Shown here one piece after another: positions 27,511 through 36,325 of a stretch of DNA of 64,000 nucleotides. Position numbers and translations under genes: made by a program. Position 1 is the first letter of the stretch, and each line of letters starts with the position of its first letter. Source of the DNA: Rhizobium sp. S152 (GTDB lineage: Bacteria; Pseudomonadota; Alphaproteobacteria; Rhizobiales; Rhizobiaceae); NCBI RefSeq assembly GCF_030380735.1, contig NZ_JAUDRZ010000029.1, forward strand, positions 22,653 to 86,652, in the 5' to 3' direction. The notes beneath the pieces were generated by a model. The model saw nothing but the letters and a program-made list of their open reading frames with translations. It did no database searches and was not told where the DNA came from.

Positions 27511-27555
27511 CAGTTATTTATAACTGTGTCAAGCCTTGGTAAGTTATGTATAACT
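27511..27555. promoter_or_regulatory. Two palindromic LacI-type operators
   Basis: CAGTTAT-TT-ATAACTG (27511-27526) and AAGTTAT-GT-ATAACTT (27541-27556) are perfect 7-bp inverted repeats with the same core AGTTATNNATAACT. They are 30 bp apart, about three helical turns. They lie between the divergent ABC operon and LacI-family gene. Binding by that regulator is inferred. Confidence 0.65.
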
Positions 27556-27625
27556 TGACGAAGTTGACTGATCGCTCGGTTTTCTTTCGTGACAAGCTGC
27601 GGTATCTCGTGGATGTGGAGGCCAA

Positions 27626-28687
27626 ATGAACAGACGAAAAACTGAGAAAGCCAGCGCGCGACCGACCATGAGTGATGTCGCCAAGCTTGCCGGCGTCAGC
27701 CAGGCCACCGTGTCCATGGTGCTCAATGGGACCGGTGGCACGAGAGTCACGGAAAAGACGCGCATGCTCGTGCGCGCAGCAGCCAAGCAATTGGGATATC
27801 GGGTCTGGATGCGCGCATCGGTGGGCAGCGGCGGCCTGCAGGCCATCGGCTTCATCATCGACGACAGCACCTCCAATCCTATTGTCAACAAGGCGATCGA
27901 CGCGGCTCGCCAAATCGCCTGGGAGAACGGTGCCGTCCTTGTCGTTCTTCCGACGCAGAACGATGAACGCCTTCGCACGGCCGCACTCGAACTTCTCTTT
28001 GCCCATCGCGTCGTCGGCGTCGTATTCGCTGCCTTTTTCACCCGCGAATATAGCCTGCCGCAAAAACTGAGTTCGGTGCCAGTCGTGCTCATCAATTGCC
28101 ACACGAAAGGCGACATTGCCCCCGCCATCCTACCTGCACATACGCTGGGAGCAGAAACGGCGGTAAGACATCTGACGACAGCCGGACATAAACGCATTGC
28201 CTTCATCAATGGCGAAAGCTGGATGGAGGCAAGCAAGGATCGGCTGCGCGGCTATCGACGCGGTCTTAAGACGGCTGGTATCGGGTTTGACGCTAGGCTT
28301 GTCCGTTCTGGCAACTGGACACTTTCGGGCGGGCGCGAATGCACCATAAAACTGCTCGCCCTGCCAGAACCACCAACGGCTATCTTCTGTGCTAGCGACG
28401 AAATGGCTATCGGGTGTTATGAAGCGATCAAGGAAGCCGGACTTACCATTCCTGGCGATATTTCGGTGATTGGCTTCGATGACATAACTTCGTCCCGCCA
28501 CCTCGAGCCGCCGCTTACCACCATACTTGTGCCGCATGACGACATGGGTCGGAGAGCAATCACCCATCTCTTTGCCAAGCGTGACAGCGACAGGCAAAGC
28601 GAGATCATTACCGGGCGGCTACAGATCGATTGCCCTCTCCTGGAACGGGCTTCGGTCGGCCCTCCCAATGGAATTGCCACATCGTAA
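27626..28687 (+). CDS. LacI-family transcriptional regulator
   Basis: This 353-residue regulator has its ATG after GGAGGCC. The helix-turn-helix reads MSDVAKLAGVSQATVSMVLN, the hinge VRAAAKQLGYRV, and the effector domain contains IAFINGESWMEASKDRLRGY, FCASDEMAIGCYEAIKEAG and VIGFDDITSSRHLEPPLTTI. It is divergent from the sugar-ABC/sulfatase/DUF4965 operon and probably controls it through the two palindromes upstream. The regulator is intact although the transporter is broken. Confidence 0.88.
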   Translation: MNRRKTEKASARPTMSDVAKLAGVSQATVSMVLNGTGGTRVTEKTRMLVRAAAKQLGYRVWMRASVGSGGLQAIGFIIDDSTSNPIVNKAIDAARQIAWENGAVLVVLPTQNDERLRTAALELLFAHRVVGVVFAAFFTREYSLPQKLSSVPVVLINCHTKGDIAPAILPAHTLGAETAVRHLTTAGHKRIAFINGESWMEASKDRLRGYRRGLKTAGIGFDARLVRSGNWTLSGGRECTIKLLALPEPPTAIFCASDEMAIGCYEAIKEAGLTIPGDISVIGFDDITSSRHLEPPLTTILVPHDDMGRRAITHLFAKRDSDRQSEIITGRLQIDCPLLERASVGPPNGIATS

Positions 28688-28769
28688 ATCCCTGCCTCAA
28701 CTCATCGGCGCCCATGCAAAGCTTAAGGCCTGGATTGGGTCGCTGCCTCACGGATCTGAGCTGCCGATC

Positions 28770-29462
28770 TAAGCACATTTGTCAAGAAAGGCTCGAGCTT
28801 CCGGGCGAAATAGGCCTCGCAACTGTGACGACCCAGGTGACTGACGCGAACAGTCTAATATCTCTTGCTCCCCCATCTCGCCGGGTTATAGCTGAGATGG
28901 AGATTTTCGTCGCGTGGTTCAATCAATCCGGGCTGGGGGGCAATTTCCACTTCAAGCTTTGACGCGTTCGGCAGTGGGCCATCTTTACTTTGAAAGCGTA
29001 CATCCTTTTGAGGACGGCAACGGTCGAATTGGCGCGCGCTCGCTGAGAAATCCCTGGCGCAAAACATAGGGCAGCCATGCCTCATATCACTCGCCTTTAC
29101 AATTGAAAAAGAACGCAAGGCCTACTATTCCCAGCTTGAGCACTGATTGGGTCATTTTCTTCGCGGAAACTATCCTGAACGCTCAGCGCGTACGCTTCAG
29201 CGCATAGATTTCTTCATTCAGAAGCTAAGTTCTACGAACGCTTTCGAGGCCGAACGAGCGGCAGGAAAAGGTAGTTGCTCGCATCTTCAAGGAGGGCACT
29301 ACAGGCTTCAAGGTGGGGCTAAGTGCAGAAAACTATATCTCGATCACAGACACTTCCCGCGCCACAGCGACACGCGACCTTCAGCAACTCGTGGAGATTG
29401 GTGCGCTTACGCGTAGGGACGAACCTCGGCGTACCCGATATTCGCTTTTGTTCCAGAAGTAG
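28770..29462 (+). pseudogene. Fic (DUF4172-type) protein remnant
   Basis: Pieces in three frames restore a Fic protein. They are PPSRRVIAEMEIFVAWFNQS, then HLYFESVHPFEDGNGRIG with the Fic active-site core, then IEKERKAYYSQLE, LQRIDFFIQKLSS, and a winged-helix end near ISITDTSRATATRDLQQLVEIGALTR. Several frameshifts and stops and the loss of the N-terminal domain make it non-functional. An intact relative lies at 42029-43168. Confidence 0.65.
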
Positions 29463-29974
29463 GTACTGCAAGTTTAATCAAAGCCACCAAGATCACTATT
29501 TAGGTGAGCGATTGATTGTTCGAAACCTTTCAAGGGCTGGGCTTGCAAATCTACAAAAATTCCGAAGCTATTGAAAAGATTGAGAGGAAGGAATGGGCTT
29601 GATATCCGATACCGTGCATGTCGTCCTGTGGAGCGCCCTGTGAAAGTCGGGCAATCCCATCCAGGCTACAAACGCATCTTGTTTGTCACGGTGGCGCACA
29701 GCCACGTAGCGGCCGATCGATTAGGCAAATCCGGCGCAACGCCCAAGCAATTGAATGAACATGGCGATTGGCAATAGGATCGCAACCTTGGAGAGAAATA
29801 TAAGATGTCGCCTATTCTGAATATGGTGGTGATAAACATGTATAGATAGAGAAAGTGATATCACAAAAAACTTGGTAATGATGATGTATAGTAAGTTTTA
29901 CATAAAATTAAGCCATTCTTTCCGATTGTGTATTCAAGGAAGCATTTTTTACCTTATGTCTCGGGAGATTAGAA
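29463..29974. other. AT-rich gene-less interval upstream of chemoreceptor
   Basis: No gene is supportable. The last ~150 bases are distinctly AT-rich, unlike the surroundings, and should hold the promoter of the chemoreceptor gene. Confidence 0.4.
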
Positions 29975-31675
29975 ATGAGCGCATTCATTCGCATTCCTTC
30001 TGAAGCCAATCGTGTTCTTGAGGCCGTCGCTCGCTCGCAGGCAATCATTGAATTCGATCTGTCAGGTAAAATCCTCACCGCCAATGAAAATTTCTGCAAG
30101 ACGGTCGGGTATGAACTCGCCGAAATCATTGGACAGCATCATCGCATTTTCGTCGAGCCAGCCGAAGCATCGTCGCAAGAGTATCTTATGTTTTGGCAGC
30201 GGCTTGCAAAAGGCGAACATGATCAAAGGCAGTATAGGCGGATTGCAAAAGGGGGTCGGGAAGTTTGGATAGAAGCGTCATACAACCCCGTCCTTAAAAA
30301 TGGAAAGCCATACAAGGTCGTGAAATTTGCGACCGACATTACCATAACCAAAATCAGCGAGGCGACTGCGAGCGGCAAGCTCGACGCGCTTTCTCGGGCG
30401 CAAGCGATCATCGAATTCACTCCGGACGGAATAATCCAGACGGCGAACGAGAATTTTCTCGCTGTGGTCGGATACCATTTGTCCGAGATCGCCGGAAGGC
30501 ATCACTCAATGTTTTGCGATCCAGAATACGCGAAGAGCAAGGATTATGATCGCTTCTGGCAGGAACTGCGCGCTGGCATGTTCGTCGCTAACGAATTCGA
30601 GCGCGTTGCCAAGGCAGGGAACCGCGTTTTCATTCAGGCGTCCTATAACCCGATATTCGACATGAGCGGGCGAGTTTTCAAGATTGTCAAGTTTGCAACC
30701 GATGTCACTTCTAGAGTGGAAAATGTCGGCCGCCTCGGCCGCGCTCTCAAAGAACTCGCTGAAGGTGACCTCACCCGAACAATCGATCACCATTTCATAG
30801 ATTCACTTGAAAGCCTACGTGAGGACTACAATGGAGCAGCGGGCAAGCTTCGGGCGGCGATGTTGTCGGTGACGGCAAATGCGCGAGCGATCGCCGCTGG
30901 ATCGAGAGAGATTGGCGCGGCAGCCAACGACTTCTCAAGAAGGACGGAACAACAAGCAGCCTCGGTCGAGGAAACGGCAGGCGCCGTTGAGCAGATTACG
31001 AAGACAGTCTTGGAATCAAGTCATCGCGCTGGCGATGCAGGTGAATTGGTCGCAAAGGCGCGTGAAAATGCAGAGCATTCGGGAACAGTCGTTCGCAAGG
31101 CGGTCGGCGCGATGACGGAGATTGAGCGGTCGTCCCAAGAGATATCGAGCATAATTGGTGTAATCGATGACATCGCGTTCCAGACTAATCTCTTGGCGTT
31201 GAATGCCGGCGTCGAAGCAGCGCGAGCCGGTGAGGCCGGAAAGGGATTTGCGGTTGTGGCGCAAGAAGTTCGTGAGCTCGCCCAGCGTTCGGCAAGTGCT
31301 GCAAGGGAGATCAAGATGCTTATCAACACCTCGGCGCAACACGTCCGTGCCGGCGTAGCACTTGTCGACCAGACCGGACAGTCGCTCGAGCAGATGGTCT
31401 CGCAGGTGCAGGCGATCGACGCAAATGTATCCGCGATAGCGGAAAGCTCTCGCGAACAATCGATGAGCCTTAAGGAAATTAACCAAGCCGTAAATGGAAT
31501 GGACCAGGGAACGCAGCAAAATGCAGCAATGGTCGAACAATCCACTGCAGCGAGCGTGGCTTTGGCGCGGGAAGCAGAAGCGTTGTTTGCTCTGATTAAT
31601 CAGTTCAAGGTGGGCAGCGATGCGTCTTCGAATGCGAATGCACCAGCGCCTATACCGTTCGCGCGCCGGGCCTAA
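29975..31675 (+). CDS. Soluble methyl-accepting chemotaxis protein with two PAS domains
   Basis: This 566-residue protein has no membrane segment. Two tandem PAS domains (residues ~14-125 and ~137-247) are near repeats of each other: each has SQAIIEFDLSG/AQAIIEFTPDG, then TANENF, then a conserved VWIEASYNP/VFIQASYNP, then VVKFATDITI/IVKFATDVTS. A short HAMP-like linker precedes the signalling domain, whose hairpin contains DIAFQTNLLALNAGVEAARA. It would form a cytoplasmic receptor that controls CheA. PAS domains of this kind often sense redox state or a flavin or heme ligand, but the ligand cannot be read from the sequence. GGGAGAT lies upstream of the ATG. Confidence 0.88.
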   Translation: MSAFIRIPSEANRVLEAVARSQAIIEFDLSGKILTANENFCKTVGYELAEIIGQHHRIFVEPAEASSQEYLMFWQRLAKGEHDQRQYRRIAKGGREVWIEASYNPVLKNGKPYKVVKFATDITITKISEATASGKLDALSRAQAIIEFTPDGIIQTANENFLAVVGYHLSEIAGRHHSMFCDPEYAKSKDYDRFWQELRAGMFVANEFERVAKAGNRVFIQASYNPIFDMSGRVFKIVKFATDVTSRVENVGRLGRALKELAEGDLTRTIDHHFIDSLESLREDYNGAAGKLRAAMLSVTANARAIAAGSREIGAAANDFSRRTEQQAASVEETAGAVEQITKTVLESSHRAGDAGELVAKARENAEHSGTVVRKAVGAMTEIERSSQEISSIIGVIDDIAFQTNLLALNAGVEAARAGEAGKGFAVVAQEVRELAQRSASAAREIKMLINTSAQHVRAGVALVDQTGQSLEQMVSQVQAIDANVSAIAESSREQSMSLKEINQAVNGMDQGTQQNAAMVEQSTAASVALAREAEALFALINQFKVGSDASSNANAPAPIPFARRA

Positions 31676-31772
31676 CGCGTCGGCTGAGCGATGCCGGATC
31701 CGAAACAGGGTTCGGCAAGGTTCATTGCCAAATTTCATTTCTTCTCCAAGCCCACAGCACGAGTGTACTAGG

Positions 31773-32702
31773 TTGATCAAACTGATCCTGAAGAGCCAGC
31801 TGAGAACAGGAATGTACGTTGAGTCCATAAAGGGGGAATGGGTTAACGGTGGTCCGGCCGCTCGTCGACTCTTGCTCAAGTCAGATCATGAGGTAGCTCG
31901 GCTAAAAGCAGGAAATTTTGAGGGCGTCTTCATCAACACCGCGCTCGGTATTGATGTGGCCAACGCCGTTCAAGCGGCTGTGCCAACGGCCGATCTGGCT
32001 GCCGTCGAGCACGCGATCAAAGATGCCGTCAGGAATCTTCACATCGCATTTGAAGGCGCCATCAAAGCCAAGTCAGTTTCGTTGGGGGCGTTCGAACCGG
32101 TGGTCGCGACGCTCAAAACAACGGTTCAGCGCCACCCAGCTCTCTTGATCGGCATGACACGGCTCAAGAGCAAAGATGACGTCACGTTTGTGCATTCCGT
32201 TGCGGTGAGTGCACTAATGATGCATTTTGCCGATGCCCTGGAACTCGATGAGGCCACCACAAAAAACCTTGGAATTGCGGGTCTCTTGCACGACATTGGA
32301 AAGCTCTCTATCGCTTCCGAAATTCTGAACAAGGCCGGCACACTTGGAGCTGACGAACGCCGAGTCATCCAGGACCATCCGATTAAAGGCCACGAGATAC
32401 TTAGAGATGCGGAAGGCGTTCCGCCCGTGGTACTGGACATATGTCGCCATCATCATGAACGTCTCGATGGGTACGGATACCCCGATAGACTTTCCGGCGA
32501 AGCTATCAGCAAATTCGTAAGGATGAGCACGATATGCGACGTCTTCGATGCGGTAACATCTGTCAGGCCATACAAAAAACCGTGGACGACCGCCCAGGCT
32601 ATAAGATGGATGCTGAGCGCGGATGGAGTGTTCGACCGTAAGCTACTGTGGGCATTCGCTTGTAGTTTGGACCTGCCTTCCGAGACAGTCTTGGCTGACT
32701 GA
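31773..32702 (+). CDS. HD-GYP cyclic-di-GMP phosphodiesterase (DUF3391 N-terminus)
   Basis: The protein is 309 residues if it starts at the TTG at 31773, which begins the DUF3391-type opening LIKLILKSQLRTGMYVESI; the frame is open further upstream but that part overlaps the chemoreceptor gene. The catalytic domain has the metal-binding HD in LLHDIGKL, HPIKGHEIL, and the GYP motif HHHERLDGYGYPDRLSG, so it should hydrolyse c-di-GMP. It follows the PAS chemoreceptor by about 100 bases on the same strand. This is a second c-di-GMP gene in the window, opposing the GGDEF protein at 10982. Confidence 0.85.
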   Translation: MIKLILKSQLRTGMYVESIKGEWVNGGPAARRLLLKSDHEVARLKAGNFEGVFINTALGIDVANAVQAAVPTADLAAVEHAIKDAVRNLHIAFEGAIKAKSVSLGAFEPVVATLKTTVQRHPALLIGMTRLKSKDDVTFVHSVAVSALMMHFADALELDEATTKNLGIAGLLHDIGKLSIASEILNKAGTLGADERRVIQDHPIKGHEILRDAEGVPPVVLDICRHHHERLDGYGYPDRLSGEAISKFVRMSTICDVFDAVTSVRPYKKPWTTAQAIRWMLSADGVFDRKLLWAFACSLDLPSETVLAD

Positions 32703-33116
32703 GACGCGCCGGAGAGGCTGTTGTGTCAGAGACGGCGCGAAAGGGAGTTGCCTTAGCCATCCTAAGGCATTCGAATGCGTCCAGCTTGGTCGAGATCGAC
32801 GGTGAAGCCCACATAGACGAACGTGGCTATCTTGCCGAGACAATGCCTCAGTCGTCTCTCTGCTCCCGAACCGACCTGTACAAATCTCGTCGCGGACATT
32901 TCGATCACAGGCAGTCTGTGCAACGGCCACCCATCGCTTGATGATCAGCTTCGCCGCCCAAGCATGTTCGGCCTTTAATACCATCCATCCCGACCTTGTG
33001 TCTAGGAAACCGGCAGCAGGGTGGGCCTCGGAAATAGTTCGCTGAGTGCTGTAACAAACACACCCGGAACGCCGTAGTTGCCCTTGACGTTGCACACCGA
33101 AAAATTGAGCACGATC
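32703..33116. other. Gene-less interval
   Basis: Frames on both strands are open in part (for example minus 32643-33272) but have no start signal and no recognisable similarity. I see nothing supportable. Confidence 0.35.
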
Positions 33117-33516
33117 ATGGCGACACTCGACGACTTCAGCGAAACACCGCCTGCTCCGCTCAAAAGGATATTCATCCGACGCCACTCCGTCGTGACCTGC
33201 ATCACGCATTGGATCAACGCCCTTTGTCTCAGGCACTTGCTGATGAGCGGCCTGCACATCTTCTACGCACATCCGTCGCTCTACCGGGGCCAGTACAGTG
33301 CCGAAGCCGATCCGTCCTGGCTATCAATCGAGGGGGTCGGCGAGGACCTGGGAATCGCGCACGGTGCGCCACTGCGGCTGAGGGTCGCGGCATCCTGGCT
33401 ACAAGCACGCGAAATACCTGATGCGGATCGAAATCAGTGTCAGCTTTGCCTCGCTATGGGGAGGCAAGGGCGGTTTCTGGGAGGATCGTGGCTATGAATG
33501 GTACGCGGGAATTTGA
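33117..33516 (+). pseudogene. Cytochrome b561 / molybdopterin oxidoreductase deletion scar
   Basis: The ATG at 33117 opens the N-terminus of a cytochrome b561-type membrane subunit: RRHSVVTCITHWINALCLRH, LLMSGLHIFYAHPSLYRGQY, ADPSWLSIEGVGED. From about 33395 a different frame gives the extreme C-terminus of a sulfite-oxidase-like molybdopterin protein: GYKHAKYLMRIEISVSF, GKGGFWEDRGYEWYAGI, stop at 33516. Most of the cytochrome and nearly all of the molybdoenzyme are gone, apparently by one deletion within a two-gene operon. Confidence 0.7.
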
Positions 33517-33556
33517 CGAGCTCTCGGGCAATCAAGCCCTTATGGAGGAGAAGACC

Positions 33557-33829
33557 ATGTTGAAGTGTACTCTGGCTGCCATCGTTCTGGCATCGGTATC
33601 GGCAGTGCCGGTCCTCGCGGCGGAGACTATGATGATGGCGAAATGCGACGATGCATCGATGATGAAGATGCAGGCGCAGATCGACGGCATGAAAGACCCG
33701 ATGATGAAGGAAAAGAAGGAAATGGCTGCCAAGGAAATGATGATGGCCCATGATTCCATGGAGGCGAAGAAGATGGATGATTGCAAGATGCACATGGACA
33801 ACGCCATGAAGAGCATCGGTAAGATGTGA
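33557..33829 (+). CDS. Small Met-rich periplasmic protein
   Basis: This 90-residue protein starts at the ATG at 33557, directly after GGAGGAGAAG. The signal peptide MLKCTLAAIVLASVSAVPVLAAE is followed by a short helical, highly charged segment with 19 Met in about 68 residues (clusters such as ETMMMAK, SMMKM, DPMMKEKKEM, KEMMMAHDSM) plus two Cys and two His. Met-rich periplasmic proteins often bind Cu(I) or serve as oxidisable methionine sinks; neither is proven here. It follows the scar of a molybdoenzyme/cytochrome operon. A terminator hairpin follows. Confidence 0.75.
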   Translation: MLKCTLAAIVLASVSAVPVLAAETMMMAKCDDASMMKMQAQIDGMKDPMMKEKKEMAAKEMMMAHDSMEAKKMDDCKMHMDNAMKSIGKM

Positions 33830-33839
33830 TGCTTGCATC

Positions 33840-33875
33840 GGGGACAGGTGGTCTAGTTGCCACCTGCCCCCGTTT
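33840..33875 (+). terminator. Rho-independent terminator
   Basis: GGGG-A-CAGGTGG (33840-33851) pairs with CCACCTG-CCCC (33860-33870) across an 8-base loop, with one bulged A, followed by GTTTTC. It begins ten bases after the stop of the Met-rich gene. Confidence 0.6.
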
Positions 33876-34020
33876 TCATCAAAACACTCTTGGTTTAGAG
33901 CGGTATTGACTTTAAGGGGGGTGTCGCCGAGACGAAAAACGTCAGTGCAAGATCGGCAAACTGCCTCGGACTACAACTGTCTGAACTTGGCTCGCATCAA
34001 TCAACTCGCATCGCGGCGGT

Positions 34021-34311
34021 CTATACCGTGTCTGCGATCACGAAGCCGTCCAGCGCTCGGTCCAGGATGATCGCCTGCGGATCAACCGCCCTGACTTTCG
34101 AACCGGATGGCCCGTCCCATAACCGCTCCAGCATTGCAGACGTCGACTTCGACGTTCCAACGATGAGCGCGGACACAGACCCGTCGCCCTCGTTCCTTAC
34201 CCAGCCTGTCAGTCCGAGCTGGACCGCTTCGTCGCGGGTCCATGCGCGATAGCTCACTCCCTGGACTTTTCCTGTTATCCTGACGTGAAAGGCAAACAGA
34301 TCGACACTCAT
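34021..34311 (-). CDS. acyP: Acylphosphatase
   Basis: This 96-residue protein starts at the ATG at 34311 after GGAGACCTC. It has the family signatures GKVQGVSYRAWTRDEA (anion-binding loop and catalytic Arg) and LGLTGWVRNEGDGSVSALI (catalytic Asn). It hydrolyses the carboxyl-phosphate bond of acylphosphates in the cytoplasm. Length is normal for the family. It is divergent from the flavin monooxygenase. Confidence 0.9.
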   Translation of the reverse strand: MSVDLFAFHVRITGKVQGVSYRAWTRDEAVQLGLTGWVRNEGDGSVSALIVGTSKSTSAMLERLWDGPSGSKVRAVDPQAIILDRALDGFVIADTV

Positions 34312-34323
34312 GAGGTCTCCTGA

Positions 34324-35511
34324 TTGAACTCTCGATCTCGTATAAGATGCTGCTCGAGGTACAAATGGCAAGCGCGTGAGGATGCTGTCGTGGCAGGCGA
34401 GATCGTCATCGTTGGAGCGGGCCCTGCAGGACTTGCCTGTGCAGCGGCGCTGCGCGTTCGAGGGCGCGCCTCCATCATCCTCGAGGCGGCCGATCGTATT
34501 GGCGCGTCTTGGCATGGTCACTACGACAGGCTGCATCTTCATACATCAAAGGCTCACTCCGCCTTGCCAGGGCGGCCGATGCCCACATCGTTCCCTCGGT
34601 ATCCGTCTCGGCTGCAAGTTATCGAATATCTGGAGGAGTATGCGTGCGCCGAGCAACTTCATATCCGGATACACAAGAGGGTCACGTTCGTCCAACGGGA
34701 GGGCAACTGGGTAGTAGGCATCGATGACGGAGAGAAACTTCGAACGAATGTGGTCATCGTCGCGACTGGATTGTCACACACGCCCATCAAGCCTCGTTGG
34801 GCGGACGAAACGTCGTTCGATGGCGTCATTATGCACTCCTCGGAGTACCACAATGCGGCAGCGCTGAACGGGCGCAAGGTACTTGTCGTGGGTTTTGGAA
34901 ACTCTGCCGGGGAAATCGCCTTGGAGTGCGCCTCTGCAGGACTCACCGTCGCCATGTCAGTCAGGGGAGGGGTCAATGTCGTGCCGCGGGAATTGCTTGG
35001 AATACCTAGCGCTACGATTGCGATCGCGCAACGATATCTACCGTCGCGCGTCGCTGACGGATTGAACGCACCACTGCTTCGCTTGCGGTATAGTGATCTC
35101 GCTTTTCTCGGACTAAGACTAGCAGACAAGGGTCCGTTGAGGACGATGGTCGAGCGTGGGCGTACGCCACTGATCGACATAGGAACCATCGCCGCGATCA
35201 GAAAAGGCGATATCAGGGTGTTCCCGGGCATATCCAGCGTCGCCGGGTCGACCGTCCAGTTCGAAAACGGCCAGTCGTTCGAATGCGACGCGATCGTGCT
35301 CGCGACGGGCTATGTTCCAGCGCTGAGTGGTCTGCTGCCTGACATTGTTAAGAGGTTTCCGGAAACGTCGAGGCCAAATAGAGGTGATCTCCATCCGCAT
35401 GGCGATGGCTTGTATTTCTGCGGTTTCAATCCCGCCGCGGCGGGATTGCTTAGGCAGATCGGCATCGAGGCGGACGCCATAGCGTGTTCGATTTTGCGGC
35501 GCCTCGGCTAG
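34324..35511 (+). CDS. Flavin-containing monooxygenase / FAD-NAD(P) oxidoreductase
   Basis: The FAD-binding motif IVIVGAGPAGLACAAALR lies at the N-terminus and a second Rossmann motif, VLVVGFGNSAGEIALECA, at mid-protein would bind NADPH. IILEAADRIGASWHGHYDRL is typical of FMO/YUCCA-like enzymes. The C-terminal block ends CDAIVLATGYVP and DGLYFCGFNPAAAGLLRQIG. The enzyme would oxygenate a small soft nucleophile; the substrate is unknown. The start is uncertain: TTG at 34324 has GAGG upstream, while GTG at 34390 begins just before the FAD motif. Confidence 0.8.
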   Translation: MNSRSRIRCCSRYKWQAREDAVVAGEIVIVGAGPAGLACAAALRVRGRASIILEAADRIGASWHGHYDRLHLHTSKAHSALPGRPMPTSFPRYPSRLQVIEYLEEYACAEQLHIRIHKRVTFVQREGNWVVGIDDGEKLRTNVVIVATGLSHTPIKPRWADETSFDGVIMHSSEYHNAAALNGRKVLVVGFGNSAGEIALECASAGLTVAMSVRGGVNVVPRELLGIPSATIAIAQRYLPSRVADGLNAPLLRLRYSDLAFLGLRLADKGPLRTMVERGRTPLIDIGTIAAIRKGDIRVFPGISSVAGSTVQFENGQSFECDAIVLATGYVPALSGLLPDIVKRFPETSRPNRGDLHPHGDGLYFCGFNPAAAGLLRQIGIEADAIACSILRRLG

Positions 35512-36072
35512 CGTGCCACTTCGCTATCGGCGAGAGGCACGTTGGCTAAGGGTCGAGTAGAGGGCGGTTTCGACGTGTATGAGCCTACCGGGCACATGTG
35601 GCAAGCTATTCACAAATGGGCTTACTTTGCGATTGCGTCTGCACCGTTTCAAGGGCGGGACGTCGATAAATCAAAACGGGGTACGGATGCGTACCTCATG
35701 AATGTGGCCAAAGACAAAAGGCCGAGGCGCGACGCACACGCGAAGTCCGACCGCAGTGCTTCATAAACATGATTGTTCCGGGTTTGCGGCAGCGCCCATT
35801 TAAGAACTTGTGTGTTATGTGGCATCTCCCCCATTAGCTTATTTGCGGTCGGCGGCCATGACCGGAGAATTTTCTGTGGAACCAATGCAACGACGTCTGC
35901 AACGGGTTACATAGGATTGGCGCGCGCGACTGGCGACCTTCGACGTCATCCCGCTCGAAATCCAGCGACTTCAAGGATGAGGACAATCGCTTTCCAAACC
36001 CCTAAATTCTGAGCATATCTCACTTTCTGGTTACGTGTTAAAGTCCTCGCTCTCTGGGGGAGAGAGCGGAAA
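35512..36072. other. Gene-less interval
   Basis: A 74-codon frame from TTG at 35542 with GAGAGG upstream is the only candidate, without recognisable features. I do not call it. The end (GGGGGAGAGAGCGG) is the ribosome site of the next gene. Confidence 0.35.
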
Positions 36073-36270
36073 ATGGATCATATTAAAGAGCTTTTGATTG
36101 GACTGCGTGACCGCGCCTCACGCATCGACGCTCCGATGCTTGTCTACTTGTTGGACATGGCGATAGTTGAAGCCGATGACACCATTCGTGGCGCGCCGAC
36201 CATCGCTGGCCGAACGGATAAGACACGTGGCGATATCGCTTCATCTTTAGTGGAGCCGAAGAAAACATAG
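36073..36270 (+). CDS. Small hypothetical protein
   Basis: This is a 65-residue soluble protein with a strong upstream GGGGGAGAG. It is largely helical (IKELLIGLRDRASRIDAPML, YLLDMAIVEADD) with a polar tail. Small proteins of this type are frequent on rhizobial plasmids; the function is not known. It has no signal or membrane segment. Confidence 0.5.
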   Translation: MDHIKELLIGLRDRASRIDAPMLVYLLDMAIVEADDTIRGAPTIAGRTDKTRGDIASSLVEPKKT

Positions 36271-36325
36271 CTCGAGCGAATCCTCACTGCTTAGGGGTGT
36301 TTTACGGTGACGGCATCGCTCGCCC

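Noticed and set aside
29571..29777. 68-codon plus frame before the chemoreceptor
   Set aside because: No ribosome site or known pattern; it lies in a decayed region.
32643..33272. 209-codon minus-strand frame
   Set aside because: It overlaps the ends of the HD-GYP gene and the cytochrome relic on the other strand and has no homology I can see.
35542..35766. 74-codon frame with TTG start and GAGAGG
   Set aside because: No recognisable domain or neighbour link; the ribosome-like sequence alone is not enough.
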